Below are positions 9,670-18,723 of a stretch of 64,000 nt of DNA, one piece after another. This DNA is from CAVTYH01 sp963773875. GTDB taxonomy: Bacteria; Planctomycetota; Planctomycetia; Pirellulales; JADZDJ01. Location of the stretch: positions 310,001-374,000 of the forward strand of contig CAVZCV010000021.1 in assembly GCA_963773875.1 (NCBI GenBank), in the 5' to 3' direction. Each line of letters opens with the position of its first letter. Position 1 is the stretch's first letter. Position numbers and translations under genes: made by a program. Under the pieces are notes generated by a model. It had not been told where the DNA came from. It worked only from the letters and a program-made list of their open reading frames with translations, and did not search any database.

Positions 9670-11148
9670 CAGACCTCGATAGCGCTTCCTCTGCCGCAAG
9701 TGGCATCGGGGGTTCAACCGGTGGAAATGTCACGATAAATTGGCTTCCATCGCCCGCGGCGCTTTGAACCGTAATTTGTGCGTCAAACACCGACAAAATT
9801 CGCCGCGCCACTGCCAGGCCGAGACCAATTCCGTTTGCGCCGCGCCGCGCGCCTCCTCCGATCGAAAGAACGGATCAAACACCTGTGGAAGTTCCTGCGG
9901 GCTGATGCCGATGCCTCGATCCGCCACAACCAACCGCGGCCCGGCCGCACTTCGTTCAACGCCAAGACGAATTGGTGTGCCCGGCTCGCTGTATTTGCAG
10001 GCATTGTCAAGCAAATTATTGATGGCCTCCCCGAGCAACTCGTGGTGCGCTCGAATGCAAATCGGATCGCCCGAATCAAGTTCGTAGTGCATTCCGGAAA
10101 CCGCAATGGCCGCTCCAATTTCCAGATAGTCGGCAAGCCAGGACGCGATTCGAGTTGTTCCAGATCGGGTGGACGGGCCTCGGCCCCCTCGCGCGATAAA
10201 AACAACAGCATTTCCACAATCTGGCGCAACTTTGCCGACTGCTGATGCACTGCCTTCAATACGCAGCGATATTCTTCCTCGCTGCGCTCGCGGCGGAGCG
10301 CAACATCGAGCTGTCCGATGATGGCCGTCAGTGGTGTTCGCAACTGGTGCGAGGCCTCTGCCGTGAATCGTTTCTGACGCTCGAATGCGTCCTGCAGGCG
10401 GGTGAGTAAATCGTTGAACGCGATGCCGAGCCGTTCCAATTCGTCGCCGGTTTCAGTTCGCGGCAATCGCTGCGTTAAATCGGCCGCGGAAATGGTGCCG
10501 ACGGCCTGAGCCATCCTGGCCACTGGTGCGAGCGCCTTCGCACACAGCCAGCGACCGGCCAAAGCCGCCAGCGCCCAGATGACAAACGAGATCACAATGA
10601 GCAACAGGGCCATCATACGCAGCGTTGCGTAGGCCGGTCCCAGTGGCGAGGCAGTTGCAATCGTCAGCGCCTGATGGCGTTGCGGCTCGACTTCGCCCGT
10701 TGTTGGTGCCGCATTCAACGTCGTTGGCGAGTTCGGATTTTGAGCTTGGATGCGTACGGTTACGATCCGCCACAGTTCCGTGTCGATCTGCTGGTCGTGC
10801 GACTGCAGACTTCCCGATGCCCCGCTGGCTGTCAGGCACCGCCGACAACAATTCAGGCGTGATCGAACCTTCCAGGAGTTTCCCGTCTTCATCGAGCACG
10901 CCCCATAAAACGGGCGCCTCGCCTGTCAGTTTTTGCAAGGCAAATTGACGCGATCCTGGTTCCCATTCCAGGCCGTCGGGCGCAATCTCCACCGCTGCAA
11001 CCAGATTTTCCGCAATGTTCGTAGTACCCGCAGTAACTTGCCCTAGCAATTGGTAACGCATCAGCCCGTAGATTGCTGCCGAAAGTCCCAAGAGGACGAA
11101 GGCGAGCGCCGCCAGGAAGAACAGCGAAGTGCGGGTTACTAATGTCAT
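9666..11148 (-). pseudogene. Two-component sensor histidine kinase, several frameshifts
   Basis: Pieces in three reading frames line up into one OmpR-family-partner kinase. The N-terminal TM is 'SLFFLAALAFVLLGLSAAIYGLM'. A periplasmic region and a second TM ('ALLLIVISFVIWALAALAG') follow, then HAMP, HisKA ('FTAEASHQLRTPLTAIIGQLDVAL', phospho-His in 'ASHQLRTP') and HATPase_c (N box 'EAINNLLDNACKYS', G1 'VVADRGIGIS', 'FDPFFRS', 'NGIGLGLAVARRIL'). Frame changes fall near 10840 (extra G in GGGG), 10133 and 9815 (one base missing each). The 3' end is uncertain: the last frame stays open to 9500, but a TAG in a neighbouring frame at 9666 would overlap the reductase stop. It lies 26 bp after its regulator gene. 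Confidence 0.78.
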
Positions 11149-11174
11149 TGCTCGGAACTCAATTTTTCGCGGCG

Positions 11175-11857
11175 TTACTGTTCGTCTTGCACCGCGAAGG
11201 TATAGCCTCGCCCTCTGGCGGTATGAATCAATCTTGGTCCGTGGGCTTCCAGCTTTCGTCGAAGCTCTTTGATGTGAGCCTCCAAAGTGTTTGAATTACC
11301 GCCGTAGGTGTCGCCCCAGATCTGATCATAAATTCGCTGTCGTGGCAGCATCTCCTCGGGATGCCGGAGAAAAAACACCAAGAGCGCAGTGCTCTTTGGC
11401 TGTCAGATCCAGGCGGATGCCGGCTCTTTCCGCCCGTTGCGTTGAAAGGTCCACGGTTACATCGGCATGTTTCAGCACAACCGATTTTTGTCGATCGTGT
11501 CGCCGCGCGAGAGAGCGAACCCGGGCCAGCAGTTCTTCAAATGCAAAGGGCTTGCACAAATAATCGTCCGCGCCCGCGTCCAAGCCACGAACTCGATCGG
11601 AAACGGCGTCTCTGGCCGTCAACAACAAGACCGGTGTGTTGCCACCTTTTTGCGCAGTTGCGCAGGAGCGTTACCCCATCGATGTCCGGCAGCCACCAAT
11701 CGAGCAGCACGACATCCCACGATTCAGTCGACAGTCGATGTCGACCCTCGCGTCCGCCGGCCGCGTGAACCACCGCATAGCCATCTTCGCGGAGCCCCCG
11801 GACAATAAAGTCGGCAATGCTGGGATCATCCTCGACAATCAGTATGCGGATGCCCAT
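11175..11857 (-). pseudogene. OmpR/PhoB-type response regulator, frameshifted
   Basis: The receiver domain opens with 'MGIRILIVEDDPSIADFIVRGL' (acidic pocket) and 'VVLLDWWLPDIDG' (phospho-Asp). It continues in another frame with 'LLLTARDAVSDRVRGLDAGADDYLCKPFAFEELLAR' and a winged-helix DNA-binding domain ending 'EAHIKELRRKLEAHGPRLIHTARGRGYTF'. Frame changes occur around 11640 (net +1, probably two missing bases) and near 11390 (one missing base before 'LLVFFLRHPEEM'). Restored length is about 227 residues, normal for the family. The histidine kinase gene follows on the same strand, so this was written as one operon. Confidence 0.8.
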
Positions 11858-12093
11858 TACCCATCGCCAACTGTGAAGGCATCGACGTTTCGCAGGCGAA
11901 CGGAATCAAAACGCATGTGCTGTATTTCAGTTCTCTCACTTCAAAAGTAAACACGATGAATGAAAGGAACGCGAATTGGAAATAAGGAATCGCTCACAAA
12001 ACGTGCGCGGACTGCCGTTCGGCGGGGACCATTCGAACTTTGAACCAGGGCTCCAGCACCGCTAAACTAAACCTGCCCGCTGCTTAGGGAGCG

Positions 12094-12430
12094 ATGATGA
12101 CCGTTCAACTGCCAACCGCAGTGCTTTTCAATTATCGCCGCGCTGCCGCTTCCGCCGATCTGCGACTTCGTGCTCGGTTGCGAACCGGCCGTGGTGTTTT
12201 TCACCGGGGCGGGATGCTTCATCGTCGGTGTCCTCTTGCTCGTCTGGCTGTTCGCCAGCAATTCGATTCCGCCTCCTGGCTCACCTGTCGTCGTCAAGCC
12301 CTTTCGCTTCACGATCAGCGATCTTCTCTGCCTCACGGCATTCGTGGCTGGCAGTCTGGTATTCCTGGTCTCAGGGTTCCAATGCAGCGACGCCGAAGAG
12401 GCCAGCCGGCCTGCTCCACTCAGCGGTTGA
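12094..12430 (+). pseudogene. Small membrane protein with 'RFTISDLLCLT' motif, probable frameshift
   Basis: An 'AGGGAG' Shine-Dalgarno sequence precedes ATGATG at 12094, but that frame gives Arg-rich, implausible sequence after about ten codons. The overlapping frame carries the convincing protein: 'FSIIAALPLPP', 'VVFFTGAGCFIVGVLLLVWLFASNS' (TM) and 'FRFTISDLLCLTAFVAGSLVFLVSG' (second TM). It lacks an ATG of its own. A one-base shift near 12125 would join start and body into a protein of about 110 residues. 'RF(T/S)I.DLL.LT' is a recurring opening of planctomycete membrane proteins. Function unknown. Confidence 0.4.
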
Positions 12431-12533
12431 GTTGAGGCACTACTTTTGCAAATGGAATTCAGCCTGGTCCTTGGAACCACGGAAGCCTGATTTGGATTCT
12501 TTCCGCTCTCCACCGCCGAAAACAATAGCCCCA

Positions 12534-12629
12534 TGCGACTGCGATTCACCATCCGCGATTTACTTGGAAGATGGCCGGTGAGGCGTAAATATGCGTGGAC
12601 AATGGCAGCCGTATTCGAAGCATCCTGAA
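12534..12629 (+). CDS. 31-codon ORF starting with 'MRLRFTIRDLL', likely gene remnant
   Basis: It begins with the planctomycete 'RFTIRDLL' membrane-protein opening but loses hydrophobicity after 11 residues and stops at 12629. It therefore looks like the truncated or frameshifted 5' end of a relative of the preceding gene. The stretch overlaps the next small ORF in another frame. Confidence 0.25.
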
Positions 12630-12761
12630 GTCTTGGAGCTAACACGCATTTTGTCTGCGGTGGATGCGCGAATATTCAAAGCTGTACAAGCTGGCGACTT
12701 TCATCTAGCCAAGGATTGCGAGACAATCGTCAGACATGCCGAGTGCGGCTCGAAGAAGTGA
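12591..12761 (+). CDS. Small 56-residue ORF, unknown
   Basis: ATG at 12591 is preceded by 'GAGG' at a suitable distance and the frame runs 56 codons to TGA at 12759-12761. The sequence ('LTRILSAVDARIFKAVQAGDF...') is amphipathic and helical with a balanced composition, unlike the Arg-rich shadow frames nearby. No family recognised. Confidence 0.35.
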   Translation: MRGQWQPYSKHPEVLELTRILSAVDARIFKAVQAGDFHLAKDCETIVRHAECGSKK

Positions 12762-12779
12762 CCGCAAGATTACTTCGAA

Positions 12780-13140
12780 ATGCCTCGGTTTCAGTCCCGA
12801 AATGGGCAACGCACACAAAGGTCGGATGCGGAAAGCGGTGACATTGAATGTGCGGAATGCGGCAATAACGGTCAATGCACACGAGTCCAGATGCCAATAC
12901 TGTGGCTGGACTTATTTGAGAAATTTAGGCTGGGTCACGATCAAGAATTCGGCAAGCGGTTGGTCATCGCTCCGCTCGAACTACCCTACGGTACTGAAAT
13001 TCAGTGCGTGGGACGACAAAGCAAATCGTTTGCGATATTCTTCCGACAGCATAAGCGGCACTGTGCCCGAAGAGCTGGAACAAGCTGCGGAGGCCGCTGA
13101 TTGTGAATGGCATCAGCTCCAAGGGGGCGAAGGTCAATAG
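12780..13140 (+). pseudogene. Zinc-ribbon small protein, one frameshift
   Basis: Two overlapping frames join into a treble-clef zinc ribbon. The first frame supplies 'IECAECGNN'. After an apparent extra G near 12868, the second supplies 'VNAHESRCQYCGWTYLRNLGW', giving a Cys-x2-Cys...Cys-x2-Cys site. The C-terminal half ('FSAWDDKANRLRYSSDS...EELEQAAEAADCEWHQL') is acidic and helical. Restored length is about 120 residues. Function unknown; possibly nucleic-acid or protein binding. The assignment rests on the Cys pattern only. Confidence 0.4.
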
Positions 13141-13278
13141 CCAGGGTGCGCAAGCCCCTGGATTGGGATGGCCGATTGATCCGTAGGCCGAAACGCGGCG
13201 AAAGTTGACGGCCGCCCCGATATGGGGCTTTTGGGAATCAATTCGGCGATTCCCAGGGACTCGCGCCCCTGGCTATTC
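13136..13278. repeat. Inverted repeat pair, ~27 bp arms
   Basis: The left arm at ~13136-13161 (reading 'aatagccagggtgcgcaagc' then 'ccctgg') and the right arm at ~13252-13278 (ending 'gcgcccctggctatt') are reverse complements at about 24 of 27 positions. They enclose roughly 90 bp that includes a smaller GC-rich hairpin. No ORF is supported. It resembles an intergenic structured repeat or a short non-autonomous mobile element. Confidence 0.6.
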
Positions 13279-13530
13279 ACTAACGCCGCTTTGCGGCTAG
13301 CGGCCGACCGAGGCCGCGTAGCGGACCTGAAACGCAAAACGGCCATTTTTTCTGCCAGGCCCGGCACTGCATGTCGGCCTGGTAAAGCTGCTGCAGGCAA
13401 GAATTTAGCCGGCCAAACCGGAGCAGAAAAAAAACTTTACCGGTGGCCCAAAAAGACCCTTGACTCTGCATCGCATGTACACTATTATACGGATTGGAGC
13501 TACATAGCCCGCAGTTCCGTTATCGCGGAA
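13279..13530. other. Gene-free stretch between two inverted-repeat elements
   Basis: The first part is made of short GC-rich hairpins ('gccgctttgcggc' and similar). The 13330-13500 part ends in 'tgtacactattatacgg', which has a -10-like flavour but no downstream gene on the + strand. I see no coding sequence here. Confidence 0.4.
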
Positions 13531-13776
13531 GTGCCCCAACGGGGCAACCTAGGTCAGCCCAGGGCAAGCGGAGTTCCGACGTGTCGGGACGAGCGTCGCC
13601 CTGGGATAGGGGATCACACAGTCACAAAACGCCCCAACGGGGCACAATAATGGTGTAATAGGCGATGGACAGGCAACAATTTCGCCCCGTTGGGGCTTTG
13701 GGATTTCAATTGGATCGACCACCCAGGGCGACGCTACGCTTGCCCTGGGCTGGCTTAGGCTGCCCCGTTGGGGCAC
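13531..13776. repeat. Nested palindromic repeat element, 246 bp
   Basis: Outer arms 13531-13570 and 13737-13776 are reverse complements at 37 of 40 positions. An inner pair, 'gcgtcgccctggg' at 13593-13605 and its exact complement at 13722-13734, is nested inside. The 13-mer 'gccccaacggggc' (itself a hairpin) occurs at 13533 and 13631, and its complement at 13684 and 13762. The transcript could fold into one long, regularly branched hairpin on either strand. There is no ORF. It could be a MITE-like element or a dispersed structured RNA/DNA repeat. Confidence 0.8.
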
Positions 13777-13794
13777 ACGTTAAGGCCCAATCCG

Positions 13795-13836
13795 GCACCC
13801 TCACCCTAATCCTCTCCCGTCGAGGGCGAGGGAACT
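13795..13836. repeat. 'accctcaccctaatcctctccc' type intergenic repeat
   Basis: A C-rich run followed by 'cgagggcgaggga' forms an imperfect hairpin of a kind dispersed in many bacterial genomes. It follows the nested element by 20 bp. Confidence 0.45.
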
Positions 13837-14375
13837 CGAAATTTAGACACCCAGACACCCAACACACTTGGACACTCAGACGCCAGGGCACCAAAAACGC
13901 CATGCAACTTAACGGTCGCCAAATCCGTGAAATAGCTCACTCAAATCGCTCGACGATTCTCGGGCGATTTAAGGGACCGAAAGCCGAGAGTGAAATAACT
14001 GTGAAAAAACTCGGGCACTTGGATCGTGTTTTCTCGAGAAGTGCGCGCGGGTTATTTCACTTTGAAACGCGTGATCTCAGCGGCGGGGTCCGCGCGATGC
14101 GTTTTTCTCGAAGTTCGCGCGATCCTGGAGACAGGTTCTTGCAGCGACGCGCAAATCGCTCGGGAATTCCGCAGTGGTACGAAAAGTGGCGAGTGAAGAA
14201 ATGAATACACATAGCCCGACCGTCCCGGTCGGAAGGATTGAGAATCGCAGTGGTGCGACACCTCAATTCGTCAGCGACTCGCAACCAGAGAAGTGATTTG
14301 ATATACCAACATGGGCCATTGAATTCGGCCCATGAACATTACACGCAGCTTCAAAAATATTATCGAGATTACGCC
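13837..14375. other. Non-coding stretch before the uronate isomerase gene
   Basis: No ORF with believable composition was found. It contains a near-perfect small palindrome at 14215-14234 ('ccgaccgtcccggtcgg'), a variant of which recurs at 40374-40394. It probably carries the promoter and leader of the downstream gene, though no clear -35/-10 pair could be picked. Confidence 0.4.
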
Positions 14376-15665
14376 ATGAGCGACGCACTTCGAAAACGAT
14401 TGTTCGACCAGCTCGATGCCCTTGTGCTGATCGATCCGCACACGCACATCAATGCGCTGCAGCCGGCTTCGACGAACCTGGCCGATATTCTTGGCTATCA
14501 CTACTACACGGAGCTAGCGCATTCCGCCGGGCTGCCGCGCGAGCAAATCGAAGAGCCGGGGCTGCCGGCGAAGGAAAAGGTTGGCCGCCTGGTGGCCGGC
14601 ATGGGACCGCTGGAGAACACGATCCAGTACAGTTGGTTCATCGAAATGGCCCAAGCCCTGTTGGGTTTCAAAGACGAGCGGCTGACGCTGCAAAATTGGG
14701 AATCGCTATTCAATTCCGCTCAGCAGCGGATGGCCAAGCCAGATTGGGCCAGCACGGTAATGCGGGAATCGAAGCTGGAGGCGGTATTTTTAACGAACGA
14801 CTTTGACGACACGCTGACCGGGTTCGACACCAAGACGTTCATTCCATGCTTACGCACCGATGACCTGGTTTTCCATTTTGCCAAGCCCGCCGTGCAAGAG
14901 CGGTTGCAGCGCGCGAGCGGAATCGCCGTGAAGGATGCGGCGAGCATGCGGATGGCGATCGGCAAGCTGTTCGATCATTTCACGAGCAAAGGCTGCCGGG
15001 CGTGCGCAGTGTCGCTGCCGCCCGATTTTGCGCCGCTGAAGGTCGATGCGACGGCCGCCGATCACGCGGTGGCGGCAGCCATTGAGCCGGCAGCGACGAT
15101 TAGCGCGCTGCATCAGCGCGATTTATCGAACTTCGTGTTTTGGACGCTGGCCGAGTTCTGCGTGGAGTATCGCCTGCCGTTCGATTTGATGATTGGTGTG
15201 AATCGGGCCGTTTACAAAGGCGGTGTTTATCAGGGGCAAGATCTGTACGACAGCCGCGTTTCGCTGATCCAGTATCGAGAATTGTTCAACGCTTTCCCGC
15301 AAGTGGTGTTTCCGATTTCCGTGTTGGCGAGCGTGACGAATCAGGAGCTGACGAGCTACGCCTGGATTTTCCCGAACGTGGTGACCAACGGACACTGGTG
15401 GTACAGCAACACGCCGACGTATATCGAACACGATGCAGCAGCTCGGCTGGAAGCAGTGCCGCGCACCAAGCAAGTTGGCTATTACAGCGATATGTACAAA
15501 TTGGAATTCGCCCTGCCAAAGTTCCGCATGTACAAGCGGATTCTGGCGAAGATTCTAGCCGAACGGTTCGTTGTAGATCGCGGCTGGAGCGAAGAACGGG
15601 CGGTATCGCTGGGGCACGATGTGCTGCGCGGCAACGTGGAGCGGATATTCTTCGGACGAGAGTAA
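14376..15665 (+). CDS. uxaC: Glucuronate isomerase-like enzyme (UxaC family)
   Basis: 429 residues from the Met at 14376, chosen because the upstream extension is Arg/His-rich and lies in repeat DNA. 'ALVLIDPHTHINALQP' at the N-terminus gives the H-x-H metal site of the amidohydrolase fold. Further marks are 'ILGYHYYTELAHSAG', 'GCRACAVSLPP' and 'NGHWWYSNTPTYIEHDAAARLE'. The C-terminal 'TKQVGYYSDMYKLEFALPKFRMYKRILA' matches the uronate isomerase family. The enzyme would convert D-glucuronate to D-fructuronate (or galacturonate to tagaturonate) in cytoplasmic uronate catabolism. No other uronate genes are adjacent, so the exact substrate is inferred from family only. Confidence 0.8.
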   Translation: MSDALRKRLFDQLDALVLIDPHTHINALQPASTNLADILGYHYYTELAHSAGLPREQIEEPGLPAKEKVGRLVAGMGPLENTIQYSWFIEMAQALLGFKDERLTLQNWESLFNSAQQRMAKPDWASTVMRESKLEAVFLTNDFDDTLTGFDTKTFIPCLRTDDLVFHFAKPAVQERLQRASGIAVKDAASMRMAIGKLFDHFTSKGCRACAVSLPPDFAPLKVDATAADHAVAAAIEPAATISALHQRDLSNFVFWTLAEFCVEYRLPFDLMIGVNRAVYKGGVYQGQDLYDSRVSLIQYRELFNAFPQVVFPISVLASVTNQELTSYAWIFPNVVTNGHWWYSNTPTYIEHDAAARLEAVPRTKQVGYYSDMYKLEFALPKFRMYKRILAKILAERFVVDRGWSEERAVSLGHDVLRGNVERIFFGRE

Positions 15666-15691
15666 ACAGCAAACGATTGGAAGTAAGCAGA

Positions 15692-16381
15692 TTAGGGGCA
15701 GCGACGATGTACTTCAGCAGAGCGACCGAAACGAATGCCGCGAACGCGGGCGGACTGCGGCGTGAGCGCGATCCGGTGATTGAGCGGACCGATGGTTGCG
15801 AGCCGGCCAAGCGGTTGAAAGCCAAGTCGGCGGCAACTTCGCAGCGAGGAGAAATTCGTCCACTCGACGGTTGTGACGAGGTTCCTGACGCCTTTGGCGG
15901 CAAGTGCTTGAAATGCCAAAGCCACGGTCGCTCCATACAGCCGCTTGCCGCGGAAGTTCGGATGCGTGAAGGCCTTGTACATGTACGCCACGCCCGGCGG
16001 CAGCGACATGGCAACGCCCAAGTGGTGTTCGGCTTCGATCGACCCGACGGCATACCAACTGTAACTGGCGAGTTCGCCAGTTTTCGCGACGGCTGCGAAG
16101 CAGAAGTCGTGGCCGGAGCCCACACAAAGCGCGAAGACTTCATCGACGTCGTTCGTCGGCGTTCGCGAAAAGTATGCCAGTTGGTTCGGAGTGAGAAAAT
16201 GAAAGGCGAAGTCGGGGTCAGCCGGAACCGCACTGGGCAGCGACTCTGCCGCGAGCCAGAGCATTTCATTCACTTCCAGTCGCAGGAGCTTTTGAGCAGT
16301 GCGCGAGGCTGTGCGCCGCGCGGCGGCGCTCCAGCCGAAGTATTGCCGAGTTTCGGCGATGCTCTGAAATGTGGCAGACAT
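15692..16381 (-). CDS. GNAT-family N-acetyltransferase
   Basis: 229 residues from the Met at 16381; the longer frame to 16585 is Arg-rich and overlaps the GGDEF gene, so it was not used. The acetyl-CoA-binding signature appears as 'AFTHPNFRGKRLYGATVALAFQAL' (R-G-K-x-x-x-G), followed by 'LVTTVEWTNFSSLRSCRRLGFQPLG', the usual N-x-x-S...LGF ending of GNAT domains. It starts 2 bp after the diguanylate cyclase stop, so the two are presumably co-translated. Substrate unknown. Confidence 0.75.
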   Translation of the reverse strand: MSATFQSIAETRQYFGWSAAARRTASRTAQKLLRLEVNEMLWLAAESLPSAVPADPDFAFHFLTPNQLAYFSRTPTNDVDEVFALCVGSGHDFCFAAVAKTGELASYSWYAVGSIEAEHHLGVAMSLPPGVAYMYKAFTHPNFRGKRLYGATVALAFQALAAKGVRNLVTTVEWTNFSSLRSCRRLGFQPLGRLATIGPLNHRIALTPQSARVRGIRFGRSAEVHRRCP

Positions 16382-16383
16382 AG

Positions 16384-17301
16384 CTATGCGCCGACTTTGA
16401 CCAATTCGCCTTCTTTGGCAAAGGCGTGCGTTTGGTTTCGGCCCGATTGTTTCGATTTGTACAGCGCCTGGTCGACCCGTTGGATGAGCGACTCGGCGGT
16501 ATCGCCGTCGCGCGCAGTGGCGAGACCGACACTGAAAGTAACGGCAACGCGTTCGCCGCCTTGGGTCACCTCGAAGTTGCGGCACTCGACTTCGAGCCGC
16601 ACGCGGTCGGCAACGTCTTGCGCCGTTTCCAACGTGGCATCGGGCAGCAACATGGCAAATTCGTCGCCGCCGTAGCGCGACAAATAATCGCCCCCGCGCA
16701 AACAGTGTTTGAGAAATCCACCAATTTGAGAAACCACTCGATCGCCGGCCGTATGACCATGCGTATCGTTAATCCACTTGAAATGATCGACATCGCACAT
16801 CACGAGCGCAAAAGGCGTGCCGTGCCGCTTGAAGTTTCGCAGCAGAAAATCGAGCGTTTCGTCGAACGCTTTGCGATTCGAGACGCCCGAAAGGTTGTCG
16901 GTCCGGGCTTCGCGCCGCGTGCGATCAAGCTCCTGGGCTTGCTCCTGCATGCGGTAGCGGGCGACAACGAGATCGTCTTCAAGCCGCTGATTCGACTCAA
17001 TGACTTCGGCAACTTTTTGCGCAAGCAAAGTCTTCACCTGATACAACTCGCCTTCCACCGAAAGGTTGCCGACTGTGCGTCCGACGGCTTTGATTTCCGA
17101 GGTGTGGCTGTCGACATCGCTGGTCAGTTGCTGCGTGCTTTCCATCAAAGTAAGCAGCGCCTTGAGTGTGGCTTCGCGTTCCTGCTGGGCGAGTTTCCGC
17201 TCCCGAATCAGTACAGGGCCCCGGCCCCAAAAATGGCCGATCAACACGCCCAACAGGACGCTGGGAAAAACCCATACGACGATGTAAAAAAGTGTTTCCA
17301 C
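16384..17301 (-). CDS. Membrane-anchored diguanylate cyclase (GGDEF)
   Basis: 305 residues with a GTG start. One N-terminal TM helix ('TLFYIVVWVFPSVLLGVLIGHF', residues 3-24) is followed by a coiled-coil linker to ~130. The GGDEF domain (~135-290) has the intact catalytic loop 'RYGGDEF' and a product-inhibition I-site RxxD ('RGGD') exactly five residues upstream. It also has 'DVDHFKWINDTHGHTAGDRVV' for metal and guanine binding. It makes c-di-GMP from GTP at the inner membrane and should be feedback-inhibited. It sits between an EAL gene and a GNAT gene in one direction (34 bp and 2 bp gaps). Confidence 0.93.
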   Translation of the reverse strand: METLFYIVVWVFPSVLLGVLIGHFWGRGPVLIRERKLAQQEREATLKALLTLMESTQQLTSDVDSHTSEIKAVGRTVGNLSVEGELYQVKTLLAQKVAEVIESNQRLEDDLVVARYRMQEQAQELDRTRREARTDNLSGVSNRKAFDETLDFLLRNFKRHGTPFALVMCDVDHFKWINDTHGHTAGDRVVSQIGGFLKHCLRGGDYLSRYGGDEFAMLLPDATLETAQDVADRVRLEVECRNFEVTQGGERVAVTFSVGLATARDGDTAESLIQRVDQALYKSKQSGRNQTHAFAKEGELVKVGA

Positions 17302-17335
17302 GTGTTTAAAGTTTCTGAGTTATGCTGGGTGACAA

Positions 17336-18446
17336 TTAAACCGGCACGGCATCGTTTGCCGTTTCATACGAAACTCCGTCGAAGCGCGGCACCGGCGGGG
17401 GGCAGTCGGGGCGGGCAAATAAATATCCTTGCGCAAAATCGGCGCCATGTTCTCGCGCCCATTGCCATTCGCCCGGCGTTTCGATGCCTTCGACGACCGT
17501 TTTCACATTCAGTTCCTGAGCAAGTTCGAGCAGCTTGGCGGCGACGCAGCTCTTGTACACATCGCGATCGACGTTGCGGATCAGTCCCATGTCCAATTTC
17601 ATGAAGTCCGGCTTTACGTGCACGAGTACATTCAATGAAGAATAGCCTGCTCCAACGTCGTCGAGTGCCACCCGGAATCCGCGGGCTCGGAATTCCTGTA
17701 GGATGTCGAAAAATTGATTTGGATCCAGAATTTCTTCTGTTTCGACGAATTCGAACACAAATTGCTCCGCTGGCAATTGCGTGTGCTCGGCCACGGCGAT
17801 CGTGGTTTCCAGAAACCGCTGCGCTTCTTGAATCGCATTCGGATAGATATTCACAAAAACCGGCGTATCCAAGCTGTGCTGAGTTGCAGACTCGATTGCG
17901 GTTCGGCGCTGCGCCGTCTAAAATGCCAAGCAATCCAGTTGTGTGCGCGGCGGCGAAGAGACGGTCCGGGGTAATTAAGTCGCCGCTTGGGCTGCGTGCT
18001 CGGATCAGGCATTCGTAGGCGTAAACCTGTTTTGGCTGATCTGTGAACACAAGCGGTTGAAAGACCGAGAATAAACGGCGTGATTCCAGGACATCGGCGA
18101 GCCACTGGCCATCGAGCCAGGCAAGGAAATCGCTCAGGTTTTCTGCCAGCATGAAATCGGCCGACGTGGGTGGGCTATCTGCCGAGAGCAACCGGCACTT
18201 GATCGCTTCCAAGCCTGCGTGCCCAAATATGCCGGCAAACGCGGTTCGCCAAATATCGGCACGCCTGGCGGAGAATGCGGTGGCGAGCAGCCCGGGCTGT
18301 ACTTCGCGCGCGGAAAGGCCCGCCTTCGCCAATGCCTTGCGCACCGCCAGCATTGCCGTACGACTCGGCGATGAGAAATACAACGTGCCCCGGTCCGGCG
18401 GCGCCGATTGTGTCTTGCGCGCAAGTGCTTGGCGGTCATCGGGCAA
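17336..18446 (-). pseudogene. EAL-domain c-di-GMP phosphodiesterase, one frameshift
   Basis: The upstream frame gives a ~115-residue N-terminal domain of unknown type and the start of the EAL domain. The EAL motif itself reads 'YECLIR'. Near 17922 the frame changes (apparently one extra base) and the rest follows: 'FVNIYPNAI', 'FEFVETEEI', 'VALDDVGAGYSSLN', 'FMKLDMGLI', 'VVEGIET', 'AQGYLFARP'. The metal-binding Glu, Asn, Asp-Asp, Lys and Gln positions of active EAL enzymes are all present, so the restored ~370-residue protein should hydrolyse c-di-GMP. Its pairing with the downstream GGDEF gene suggests opposing control of one local c-di-GMP pool. Confidence 0.82.
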
Positions 18447-18723
18447 TGATCTCCGGTTCCCTCGTCAGCTGGCGCCTGGTCAACGAGCCGAAAAATCGAT
18501 TCGTCGACCGAGGTGTCTATCGGTCCGACAAGTACGCCCGATATACCAGACTGCTAAGGAACAGCCGAACTGATAAGTGAAATGACGTCTGCGCTGGGTG
18601 CTCTCGCAGCCAATGCTTCGCAACTATAGGCTAAAAAAGCCAAAGAAGTCGGCGAGGACCCGGCCAAGGCAAGCATGCAGCTCGGGCGGCAAAGGCAAAA
18701 ATGGCGATCATTCGATGCGATCG
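18447..18723. other. Intergenic region, nothing recognised
   Basis: It lies upstream of the EAL gene and downstream of the 18724-19059 gene. Purine-rich text around 18600-18720 shows no ORF or hairpin that I would defend. Confidence 0.3.

Noticed and set aside
9670..11857. Genuine decay of the two-component system
   Set aside because: Not excluded, but intact motifs on both sides of every break and the same indel type in essential holB make sequence error the better explanation.
13665..14204. A 179-codon + strand frame in the repeat region
   Set aside because: It runs through the nested palindrome and other repeats, has Arg/Ser-rich composition and no ribosome site.
15140..16675. A 511-codon + strand frame spanning uxaC and the GNAT gene
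   Set aside because: It crosses two genes with proper motifs in other frames and is Arg/Ser-rich.
16426..17604. A 392-codon + strand frame opposite the GGDEF/EAL genes
   Set aside because: The minus strand encodes intact GGDEF and EAL motifs; the + product is a shadow.
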